From assembly GCA_026826555.1 (NCBI GenBank), contig JAKSZT010054334.1, positions 36,521,427 through 36,585,426 on the forward strand: 64,000 nucleotides of DNA, written 5' to 3'. Position numbers and translations under genes: made by a program. The notes under the pieces were generated by a model. That model worked only from the letters and a program-made list of their open reading frames with translations, had not been told where the DNA came from and did not search any database. Shown one piece after another: positions 1-9,575 of this stretch (positions are counted from its first letter, which is position 1; the number at the start of each line of letters is the position of its first letter). The stretch comes from Tolypeutes matacus (taxonomy: Eukaryota; Chordata; Mammalia; Cingulata; Chlamyphoridae).

Positions 1-80
1 ATATAAAGAAAGAGTACAATAAACACAGCTAGGAAAAATAGTTAATGATCTGATAACTTTATTTCTCCTATTTACTCTTT

Positions 81-259
81 TTTTTTTTTAAGATTTTATC
101 CACCTATTCATTTATCACCCCCCTGCTGCTTGTGCTCCACGGGTCAGCCAACCACGCCTTGCGGGTGGGCCTGCCCTCACCAGGAGGCCCCGGGAACCGA
201 ACCCGGGGCCTCCCATATGGCAAACGGGAGCCCCACTGATTGGGCCACAGCCGCTTCCC
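81..259 (-). mobile_element. DAS-type tRNA-derived SINE with target-site duplication
   Basis: Read on the minus strand, a tRNA-like head starts near 259 and contains a B-box-like GGTTCGGTTCC, followed by a GC-rich body and an A-rich tail (the T run near 80-92 on plus). The head matches the other SINEs in this window. Flanks at 66-80 and 260-274 match at 14 of 15 bases, a good TSD. The body is longer and more GC-rich than in the other copies, so it may be a different subfamily. It would have been transcribed by RNA polymerase III from the internal A/B boxes and mobilised by L1 machinery (family knowledge). Confidence 0.88.
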
Positions 260-420
260 TCCTATTTCCTCTTTAATGTTTTATTTTCTTTATGGGGACA
301 AGGCAGGGATATACCTAGTTGGGGCAGGAAATGAGTTCTAGGAGAATAAAATAATGGAAATGTAAATCAAATGACATTACAATTAAAATTCTTAGAATAT
401 TCCCAGTATACACAAGATGT

Positions 421-470
421 TCAATACTTTATTTATTTACTTTATTTATTTACTTATTATTTACTTATTA
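421..470. repeat. TTTA-rich low-complexity tract
   Basis: Repeated TTTA/TTAC words lie in otherwise unassigned AT-rich DNA. Between the SINE and the LTR at 1016 I see nothing else that can be assigned. Confidence 0.7.
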
Positions 471-1015
471 CTGAAAGGCTGGTTCCATTATGTGATTGGC
501 AGATCATTTTTTTTCTCATTTTCAAGAAGAATTTTATAATTTATACAATTACTTATACCAAGAATCCATACAATGAATGTTTGAGATAGCCAATTCAATT
601 CTAATATTTGAAATTCCCCTGGGTTTTTTTAAAGCAAATATATGACCAGGATTGAAAAGTTGCCATTTGTTTCATTTTTGTGTGAAAATAATTCCCTGAT
701 TTTTGTGTAAGGAAGTTCCAATTTCTGTCTTAAAATGAGCCTGGGACACTTCAAATATAAGTCTCAGTGAATTATGTACAAAGCACATCAACTTTTTTTG
801 GTAAACATTAAATGTATTTAAGGATTTTTTTCATTAGTATTCCTACTACCACTCACTGGATATGTGCTCCTTACTTAAAACTGTTTGCAAATTCGTGTTA
901 ATAAAAACAAAAGTTCTGCCATCACTTCCCTATAGTACAGTACATGCCATCCCATTCTGCATCTTTTTAACGTAGAGAGATAGGAAGAATTAAAACAAAT
1001 AATATAAGCCTAGTA

Positions 1016-1454
1016 TGTTAGTTTGCCATGGCTTCTATGAAAAATACCCCAAAACATATTGGTTTAAACAATAAGCAATTTGTTAACTCATGGTTTTAGA
1101 TGCTAGAAGTTCCAAATCAAGGGCTCAGCAAGCCATGTTTTCTCCCAGGGTCCGAAGAGTTCTGTAATCCCTTGGTCTTCTCCTGTGACTTTCTCTGACT
1201 CCTGGCCTTTATTTCCTCTGAATGCTTCTGAATTTCCTCTCTTTATAAGGTATCCAGTAATACAGATTAAGGCCCACAATAATTCAGTTCAGCCACAACT
1301 GAACAGTAGTTTAGAAGATGCTCTTCACAAATGAGTTCACACTTTGATAATACATCTTCAAAAGGTCTATTTGCAAAAGGGTTCATACCCACAGGAAAAG
1401 AAATACAGATAAAGAATGTTTCTTTTGTTGTGATACATGATTCAACCTAACACA
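1016..1454 (-). mobile_element. Degraded LTR, MaLR/ERVL-like, antisense
   Basis: The plus strand starts TGTTAGTTTGCCATGGC and ends CCTAACACA, the reverse of a TG...CA LTR. The interior (CAATAAGCAATTTGTTAAC, CTAGAAGTTCCAAATCAAGG, CTTTATAAGG) follows the antisense pattern of MLT1/MST-like LTRs. The 5-bp flanks do not match, so the ends are approximate. It could also be a xenarthran ERVL LTR family. Confidence 0.6.
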
Positions 1455-2399
1455 TCTGGCAATCTGGTATGAAAATTTAGATTATCTAAGACAAGGACTA
1501 TTTTGGCCTTCATACAAGTTTAAATTTTATATGTTATTTACCAATACCTTCTTATGGCTGTCACTCTGGGCAAAATTTGTTGTGTTCTATGTAAAATGAT
1601 GGACTTAAGATTTGAGTTATGGCAGAGTTGTCTATTACATCAATTTAAACATCTTTATTTACTAACAATACTTCTTGTGTAATTACATATTTTTTCCTCA
1701 TAATCTCAATAAAATGATTTAAATATATAGCAGTTAATATTGATGCTAGTAAGATTTATGCATACTATAGTACTAAATTTTAAGATAAATTGTATGCTTA
1801 TTGAATATAAGCATGATCAATTTTGTCCAAATATAATGGGAAAGAAAAATATGAAATGGAAAATGGTTTTTAAAAATTAGTATTTATTGATATTGTTTAC
1901 TGAATTTTGACAATGGTGTATTATATTGGTTTGAATCATCCCCATTTCTGAGAGCAACGAAAAAAGTTATATGATAACAGGGAAAAAAAACCTGTTAGAA
2001 AGCACTGAGGACTTGCATGCCAAGATCTCAAAGATAAAAGAAACCCAGATAAATGAGTTTGACATATGGCGTTGATTTTCTCATTGCAGTGTTTGTCAAT
2101 TGAAAGCTGTGGGGAAGCTGAACAGAACTTTCCACAGTCTCACAGGGCTAGAGGTACAAATGTTGTAGCTCAGGACCTACCAAGTTGGAGGGACTCTGGA
2201 ATAGACCCCCACGTATTCAGTCAGGCTTCTAAAGGACTCCACCATTGGAATAAGTGTGAGATAGAGTAATTCACTGCCCAAGAATGAAACCCAGCTTCAA
2301 ATAATCCCCAAAGTATTATTTGAGCACAGTGGAATTAAGCTAAAAATGGGATAAAATCTTACTAGAAATATTGAAAGCTAACCAATGTCCTTATAAAAG
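1455..2399. other. Unassigned AT-rich DNA
   Basis: I cannot assign this stretch. A 67-codon open frame at 2066-2269 has no recognisable domain. Its position just upstream of an L1 ORF2 piece makes a decayed L1 5' part possible, but this is not demonstrated. Confidence 0.5.
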
Positions 2400-2565
2400 C
2401 TCATCAATTAAATAAGTAATCAAAATGGAAATTAGAAAATATTTTTATTAGTGATAGTTAAAATATGACATGTCAGAATACATACATGGGATACTGATAA
2501 ATCAGTGACTAGAGGAAAATGGACAGTCTTAACATATTAAAAATTAAGAAAGTTCATTCCAGAAC
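2400..2565 (+). mobile_element. Old L1 ORF2 fragment (endonuclease-RT linker region)
   Basis: The pattern of AAATTAGAAAATATTTTTA, then an AATACATACATGGGATA-like stretch, then CAGTGACTAGAGGAAAAT, follows the part of L1 ORF2 between endonuclease and RT. It is heavily decayed with no usable frame. Sense orientation is plus. Confidence 0.55.
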
Positions 2566-2619
2566 ATTAGTGGAATCCAGTTTCCAACAGTTTCAAATTA
2601 GTTAAGATGGATTTTAAAT

Positions 2620-3390
2620 TTGGGTTTGGAGGTCAGGTGCAGCACAATGGGAAACCTAGACAATAATGCATGAGAAAAGAGAATTTACTACAAGTCCCCG
2701 GAGAGAGGGATGCCAACGTGTGAAAAAATAAAGGTACTGGGGGTTCCAGGCCGGTGGGGATGGTTAGCTTATCATTTGGGGCCAGCTGTGAGTTTAGAGT
2801 GATGTGTGTGGTTGGTATGGGTGGTAGCTGTAGATATGGGTTTTAGGTCTGGGGGAGTTTATGCCCCAGGGATGGACAGCTGTTCACTAACTAGTCCAAA
2901 AGGCCAGTGCTAAGGCAAGTGAGATTTATGCAGAGGCAGCACGTAGAAGCTTTGATAGTTAAAACACAAACTTTTTTCAAAACTTGTAGTCCCAGCCTAA
3001 TTATTCCTCCCATTAGAGACATCAGTACCAGATGGCCAGTGCTGCTTCTTCAGATATATAGGTCCCAGCTCCACTGACCCTTCTTAGTATAATAATATAT
3101 TAGCATCAGCTGAGCAGTACCCACTTAGAGATCTTAGTTACAGCTCCATGCAGCCCCTCTTCTGACTTCTAAGTTTCAATAATTTCAACCTCTTCACTTT
3201 GATTCCCAAGCCTTCTAAGTGCAGGGAGGGAGAGGAATTAACTGCTTCTTGACATTATTACCCCTGTGGTACTTAGTTTTCTCTTATTAACTTTTCAGTT
3301 ACTTGCTTAACAACTGTATACATGATTAAAAATTATCTATATTGACTTACCTATGTTCAAATAAGTGCTATGATTTCTGTTTCTTGATTG
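2620..3390. other. Unassigned, probably old LTR-like repeat
   Basis: The region is more G-rich than its surroundings (2730-2900) and contains CAGGTGCAGCACAATGGG and GTTTATGCCCCAGGGATGG. The composition suggests an old LTR, but I find neither clear TG/CA ends nor a TSD. Confidence 0.25.
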
Positions 3391-3404
3391 GTCCCAGACT
3401 GATA

Positions 3405-3557
3405 GAGCTATTGGAAAAGAAGAAATAAAACTGCTAATATTCACAAATATCTATGACTATGTACATAGACATCCTAAAGAATCTATAGATACACTATAAG
3501 AATAAACAAATATATTTAACTTTGCTGGATACAAAGTCAAAATACAAAAATCAACTG
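3405..3557 (+). mobile_element. L1 ORF2 reverse-transcriptase fragment, part 1
   Basis: The segment GAAGAAATAAAACTGCTAAT through GCTGGATACAAAGTCAAAAT matches the L1 RT palm/thumb transition. It continues after an inserted block at 3738-3910. Many stops and substitutions are present, so it is an old non-functional copy. Confidence 0.75.
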
Positions 3558-3737
3558 AGAGGTACCAGGGGGTTGAAGGGAAGGGGAGTTTTTTCTTAAT
3601 TGATACAGATTTTCTGTTAGGTGAGATGAAATCGTGAGGGTAGTGAATGTTGGTGATGGTGTCATGATATTGTGAATGCAGTCAGTGAACTGGGAAATTT
3701 TGAATTGAATATATGTTAATACAGTAAAAAGTTTTTG
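3558..3737 (+). mobile_element. L1 3'-UTR-like fragment inserted into L1 ORF2
   Basis: The sequence around GAGATGAAATCGTGAGGG, TGGTGATGGTGTCATGATA and TTGTGAATGCAGTCAGTGAA has the layout of an old L1 3' UTR, not of ORF2. It is flanked by AAAATCAACTG (3547-3557) and AAAATCAAGTG (3738-3748), a 10/11 match that looks like a TSD. The tail is only weakly A-rich. Confidence 0.65.
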
Positions 3738-3915
3738 AAAATCAAGTGCAAAAATAAAAGATATATAAATCTAACAAAATGTTCTTATTTCTGCTACCCT
3801 GGAAAAAATTTATCAAAATAAAGTTCAGAAGCTTTATGTAATAGGAGGGCTACACTATGTTCATGAATTGAAACACTCAACATTGTAATGATGTCAGTTC
3901 TTCCCAGTTCGTTTT
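3738..3915 (+). mobile_element. L1 ORF2 reverse-transcriptase fragment, part 2
   Basis: The ORF2 pattern resumes after the insertion (AAATCTAACAAAATG, then ATGTTCATGAATTGAAACACTC, here split by substitutions). Together with part 1 this is one L1 insertion. Confidence 0.7.
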
Positions 3916-4872
3916 TCCTCAGATCCCCTCTTCTCTGGGATTGTCTTAGAGTTCTAGGACATTACGAGGTGTTAAAGATGTGGGTTGTACACAAGAGGAA
4001 GGTGTGAGATCTAGTTCTTGGTCATCCAATCACACATATATCCTATGTGAAACCTAGTTCATTGCCCAATCCTGCATGCTCCATTCACGTCTGGTGACTC
4101 TCTGATTGTTCCTTTATTGTGTAGTCCACTTTACAGCCATTTCTAGTCTGTGAAATGCAGTAATATTCAGAATCAGGACACAGGTACCCACCTTTTTCAC
4201 TATGGACTCAAAAACACAATTATCTTATCTTATCCTCTTAACTCAGAGAAAACCTTTTATTTATTTATTTATTTACTTATTTACTTACTTATTTATTTAT
4301 TTAATTTGCTAGTGAATCTCTTTAAACTGTAGGGGAAATTGTCCTCCACTCCATGCAGACTGTCTAACCAGGAGATATTCTTCTTTTGATGTGTTCCTCA
4401 TATAATCTGTTCAACAGATTCTGCTGTCTTTTAGAATTGGGCAATAAGATTGGAAAATATGAGAAGAAGATAAGTGACCAAATAAATAAAAAAATATTCT
4501 CCAGAAAAAATGTGTATACATCAGCTGAGAATTTTATGAATGGGTTAAAACTTTGGGAGCTAAATCAGTTTTATTTGTAATTCTATTTGGGAAGCCGTGT
4601 GCATGAAAACAGGAAACTGCTGTTTATGTCTATGCAGAGGTCCATTCTACCAAAGCATTCAAGGGGACAACTTAAATAAATAAAGTTTGGAAAGTGTTTT
4701 CATTTGTCCCGAATTCAGCAACTTTTTATAAAAGAAGTGAATTGTCCAAATATGTTCGTAATTACTGAACTTTATTTTACTTCAAATGTTCAACATGGGG
4801 CTCTGTGGGATCCATGCCAAGATTTTTGCAGCAGAGAAATGAACTGACGGATGGTAAAAGGAGCATGGGTAA
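3916..4872. other. Unassigned DNA with a TTTA tract
   Basis: There is a TTTA/TTAC low-complexity tract at 4256-4302. Open frames of about 60 codons at 4150 and 4386 show no domains. Nothing else can be assigned. Confidence 0.5.
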
Positions 4873-5328
4873 TGTATTAGTCAGGGTTCTCTGGAGAAAT
4901 AGACTCCACCGGGGATATTTGTCAATAATATGAGATTTTATAAAAGTGTCTCATGTGACCATGGGGATGCACAAGTCCAGGTTCCACAGGCAGGCTGCAA
5001 ACCGAGGGCTCTGATGAAAGTTCAATGAAGGTCCTTGATGAGTTTCTGGGAAAAGTTGGCTGTCCAAAGATGAACTGGGAAATTCTCCCCGAATGTTGAA
5101 ATCACTTCCCCTTTTAAGGTATTCAACTGATTGGATTAAAGCATCACCCATTGCTCACGGCAATCTCCTTGATTGATGCAGATGTAATCAGCCATCCACC
5201 CAGTAAACTCACTGGTGACCAAAGTCCATAAACGTTCTTGTGTTACAATTAGCCCAGTGCTTGCTGGACCAAACACCTGGACACAATTAATTACCTGGCC
5301 GAGATGATACTTTAGCCTAACCATCACA
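4873..5328 (-). mobile_element. Solo LTR of ERV-L/MLT2 type with perfect 5-bp TSD
   Basis: The plus strand begins TGTATTAGTCAGGGTTCTCT and ends CTAACCATCACA; read on minus this is TGTGATGG...CTAATACA. GGTAA at 4868-4872 and 5329-5333 is a perfect 5-bp TSD, as expected for class III elements. The right part (AATTAGCCCAGTGCTTGC, GGACCAAACACCTGGACA) closely resembles the LTRs of the provirus at 14.5-20.6 kb, so it is the same family. No internal sequence lies beside it, consistent with LTR-LTR recombination. Confidence 0.9.
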
Positions 5329-5333
5329 GGTAA

Positions 5334-6350
5334 TTTAAAGAAATCCTATTCTATTAAACTAAATGTGTTTGATTCATTTGATGGATAATTAAAGTATCAT
5401 GATCTTCTTCATTAAATAAATTGCTTTTTCCATTATTATATTTCCTAAATCGGCAAACATTGACATTTAAAAAAATTATTACTTAGAGAGACTTTCTTAT
5501 TGACTTCTTTAAGGAAAAATAAATCAAAACAATAACAAAAACTAAACAGTTTCAGCCTGGTAGAGACAGAATATCAACCCTAGGAAAATACTAAATATGA
5601 GTTTTGAGTTCTTTATATTTTTCGTAGTTTTGGTATTATTTATTTTACTATCTAGATCTTAAGGAGCATAAGGATCTAAAATCAAAGTTCATAAAGGAAC
5701 CAAAATTTTCCTTATAGTTCCTAAGGAGCTGACCAGCACAACTCAGACTACTCTCTAGAGGAACACAATCTATTTGCAGAATCCCAAGCAAAACAATCAT
5801 ATCCATATGTTGTAATCTATTTAGAGAAAAATGGAAATTGCTCCTTAATAATTCTCTCTTTTCTCCTTTTGCTTGTCTGTGTAAAAGACTTAAAAAATGC
5901 CTTTTTGCCATCTCTTAATTGACCAATAGTCTTTTTCATCTTTACCATCCTAAAAAACAGAAGAAAAAAAAGAAAGATAAGGAAATACAAAATACATAAT
6001 AGATAAGAAATAAAATTAAAAAGCATTATATTCTAGGGTATCAAATCAAAAGTTCCCCACTGATCACTATTTAAAGATAACCAAAGATAATACTTTGAAT
6101 TCTCCTAGTTAGTTTTAAAACCAGGTATAATGAATAACATAACTGAAAAGTCTTTTTTTAAGCCCTGTTACAAACTACAGGCTTAAAGAAAACTGCTTTA
6201 TACAGTTTTCAGGGGTAATTTTTTTTATTTATTTATAATGTGATATTTTACCTAGGCTATTTTATAATCATTCCAGATAATCAAGCTATGCCTGTATCCA
6301 GTATCTCAAGCCTCAATGTTGTTTCATGTAATTATGAATTTTGTTCTTCA
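5334..6350. other. Unassigned AT-rich DNA
   Basis: Short minus-strand frames at 5648-6026 are low-complexity or featureless. I see no repeat or gene I can support. Confidence 0.5.
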
Positions 6351-6351
6351 A

Positions 6352-6505
6352 GGAGTGAAGCTTGGTGGTTGCTGTGGGTCCTATCAGGAGAGGGAGGGAG
6401 GAATAGAATAGATGGAACATGGGGCATTTTTGGGGCATTGGAATTGTTCTACATGGTCTTGCAATGATGGATACAGGCCATGTTAAATATCATCATATTT
6501 ATATT
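6352..6505 (+). mobile_element. Partial L1-3'-UTR-like repeat (copy 1 of 4)
   Basis: GGGAGGGAGGAATAGAATAG, CATGGGGCATTTTTGGGGCA and GCAATGATGGATACAGGCCA match the same internal segment of the repeats at 13.8, 51.1 and 55.1 kb. The copy stops near 6500, so it is a truncated or rearranged fragment. Confidence 0.6.
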
Positions 6506-8224
6506 CATGGCCACCAAATCTATATATAGACAATTTGGATTTTAAGAGGGACATTTGGTCTGCTGAGGTGAGTTCAGGATTTTAGGATTAATCAATTAGG
6601 TGTTAGTAGCATACAATGAGTTTTATCTGGGAACTTAGGCAAGTTTGCATGAAAGGGGAACTTTCTTGCCACACTCAGAAGAGGAATTCCTAGAAGAAAG
6701 GGGATCTTAGAAAGGGCTTACAAGTCTAGGTGATATCACTCAGCTGCAGGACAAGGAGTCTCTGGGTCCGCAAACTCCAAATGGCAGAAGCAATTTGGAG
6801 TGATTATAGCCCCAGGTTTGTCTTATTTATGGCTAGCAGTATTGTGCAGAGTTTTGTAGTATAGGCAAAACAGACAAGCTTTTAATGGCTGAAAACATGC
6901 CAATTCTGGTGGTACTATACTTAAAACAATTGGAGGTGTAAGAATTTGAGTTTGGCACTGGCAGACTTTGAGGCCAATGGTCCTACCTTGCTGTGAAGAA
7001 GTAAACAATATAGGGGCAATACACAAGGGCCATCTTTGCCCCCTTTATACAACAGCTGGGAATATAATTGGGGGGGGGCATATATGTATTATTTAAATCC
7101 ATGAGGCTGGAAGAGATCACAAATTAATGAAAGACTGAGTATAGAAAGAGAGAGTCATTGGGACTCTATAATGTTTATTTATCTAGAAGATGAAAAGCAA
7201 TCAGCACAAGACACAGAGAAGAAATAAAAAGAGTTGAGTGTGGTATCCTGGCCTGGTGAAAATATGTGTCAAGGAGAAGAATGTGATCAAATATGTGAAA
7301 CACTTTTGAGAGATTAGCTAAGAAAATAAAATTGTCCATTAGTTTTTAAGTAAAAGCAAGATTATTGGTGGCCTTGGCAAGAGAAATTTTGCCATGGGTA
7401 AAAGGGGAAAATGAGAGCAGAATCATACTTAACTAGGACATATCTGCATGCATGTGTGTGTTAACATATTTTTGTGTTATTTATATATAAAGGCATTTTG
7501 CTATTGTAAAATGTAGCAGACAAATATGCAAATAGATAGAGGAAATAATGGAGGCAAGAGAAAACTACTATTGAATATAACATGTATTCAATATGTTGCA
7601 GGATACACACTTGTATTCTGACATGATGCATTGGAGAAGGAAAGTAGATGATGCAGAGACAGAAGAGAAAATTACTTGAAGGATGCTCTACATAATGAGA
7701 CTTAATGGACAAGTAGAAGGATAGGAGCACAAACAGTTCATTCAATATATATATATATATAAAATGCATTTATAAAATGACTAATTAGAAAGATAGCTAC
7801 CTTGTGTACATTGTATTTATTTACTTGCAGAGCTAAGATTGAATGGGACAAAGGTCCACTAGGCTTCAACAGAGTAAAAGAAAATAACAGACCATATGTT
7901 GTTATCCAAGGTCAGTGAAATTCTATAACAGAGCATCCTTATACCCATGTTTGCTCTCCCTGCAAGTGCTATCAGTAGGAAATGCAGTGAAAGATGGAAG
8001 CTGGAAAAATAACTTTGCTCACACTTTTTTCCCAAAGGCCAGCATAGATTGTGATCTAAGTGAGATTCTACCATTTTGCTAAAAGGAATACTAAAAGATC
8101 AAATACTTGTTCTTTGATTGGGTCTCTTTCTTACTTATACTACCCAAAACAAAAAGTAATTTAATTTATCTTGAACATTGCTGTAATACAATTTTGAAGA
8201 GAATTGTAATATGTTTTGAAGAAA
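6506..8224. other. Unassigned DNA with a short AT microsatellite
   Basis: An (AT)n run lies at 7745-7760. The stretch 7290-7410 (GGTGGCCTTGGCAAGAGAAA) looks like an old interspersed repeat that I cannot name. The 102-codon minus frame at 7461-7769 is hydrophobic low-complexity translation without support. Confidence 0.45.
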
Positions 8225-8620
8225 AACAAAATGAGAAGAGCAGTGTATTTGTTAGGTCAGGCTAAATTATTCCTCACTAATAATAATACTAAAATATCAG
8301 GGGCTAATGCAACAAAAGTTTATTTCCCCCTTCATTAATGTCCATTGCACATCAGCATGAATCTCTAGGGCAGCACTCTTTCTTGTTAGTAATGTGGGCT
8401 GAGGGTGAGGGGTGCAGTTAATGATTCAGGCAGCTTCTATCTTGTGACACCTCCATCTCAACAGGGTCTTCAGCCCTAGCCATAGCAGGGGAAGAGTATG
8501 CTGGAGTTTCACACCGGCAATTAGATGCTTTGGCCCAAAAATGACACTCATCGCTTCTGCTAAAAGTGTGGACTGCAAGATGGTGGCGGTGGCGGTGGGG
8601 TGTGTCAGCTCATAACAAAG
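8225..8620. mobile_element. Old interspersed repeat, LTR-like, unclassified
   Basis: The order of TTTGTTAGGTCAGGCTAAAT, AAAATATCAGGGGCTAATGC, CAACAAAAGTTTATTTCCCC, CAGGCAGCTTCTATCTTGTG and AAAATGACACTCATCGCTTC is that of an old mammalian LTR-type repeat in the antisense direction. The ends are not defined. Confidence 0.45.
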
Positions 8621-9114
8621 CAGAGCTGAATATGGGACAGTACTAGGACTCTCTAGCACTAGGACCACCTTGAAAGAAAAGGAACAAAAATTCTCTATAC
8701 ATCCATAATCACAAATCAAGGATAAAAGAAGGGACTGTTTGTTAATGATTACTGGTTTGGTTCTACAGAAGAAAAAGATGGTCACTAGGGTAAAAAGAAG
8801 CTATGAGTGTTGCAGAAGCCTGCAGAGTAAGCACGCTGAAACTAAGAAGCAAAATCCTTTCCTCCTGTAATTTCTTTCCAAAGCCTTCTACTGACTAACC
8901 TTAACATTGCGCCAGCAGGAAAAGGAAAAAATACAATAAAATTAAAGGGCACACTTTATTTTCACAAAGCAAATTGAAAGGGTGAATTGGAATCTGAGTG
9001 GTCATAGATAAACAGCTCACCCCTGCTAAGCCACTAGTATTTAGAGTTTTGTCAGTATAGTTTAACTCATCTAGACCAGAATAAATATGGTAAATATGTA
9101 TGTTTTATTGTTAT

Positions 9115-9226
9115 TACCAGTTACTGAGCATTTTCTATGTGCAAGCATTTGCCGAGATATTTATATACATTCTTACAATTACTCCAAATTTATGAGGTAA
9201 ATGTTAATATAACTCATTATATACAA
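9115..9226 (-). mobile_element. MIR, left part (split by MER20)
   Basis: CAGTTACTGAGCATTTTCTA, TGTGCAAGCATTTGCC and ACATTCTTACAATTACTCC follow the antisense MIR pattern. It breaks at the MER20 at 9227 and resumes at 9424. Confidence 0.75.
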
Positions 9227-9423
9227 CTATGGTTCCCAACCATGGTTAAATTTGTCTGCCAATGGACATTTAGCAATGTCTGTTATATTTGGGGGGTGCT
9301 AGTCGCACCTAGTGGGTAGAGGCTTGTTATGTTATTAAATCTCCTATAATGCAGTTGACCACCACACAGCAAATAATTACTCAGCCCCCCATATGTCAAT
9401 AGTGCTGAGGTTAAGAAACACTG
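9227..9423 (+). mobile_element. MER20: MER20 (hAT-Charlie non-autonomous DNA transposon)
   Basis: GGACATTTAGCAATGTCTG, GGGGGGTGCTAGTCGCACCT, AGTGGGTAGAGGCTTGTTAT and TGTCAATAGTGCTGAGGTTA are diagnostic MER20 blocks in order. The ends (TATGGTTCCCAACC and GGTTAAGAAACACTG) are a decayed terminal inverted repeat. No 8-bp TSD survives. It sits inside an antisense MIR. Confidence 0.88.
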
Positions 9424-9575
9424 GTGAAAATGATTAAAGTAAGGTTCCTTGTTTTAAGTAAGTTGTGCAAGGAGATACAGCCAAGACATGGTCTTGTGGG
9501 GTTTCAAATCCAGGTCTACATCATTTCCTTCAGATCCTATGTTTTTACACAATAGTATGCTGCCTAAAATTTTTG
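9424..9575 (-). mobile_element. MIR, right part
   Basis: The antisense MIR continues: GGGTTTCAAATCCAGGTCTA marks the tRNA-derived B-box region of the MIR head, ending near ACAATAGTATGCTGCC. Confidence 0.72.

Noticed and set aside
8426..8785. 119-codon minus-strand frame
   Set aside because: Overlaps an old LTR-like repeat and has no domain or conserved motif.
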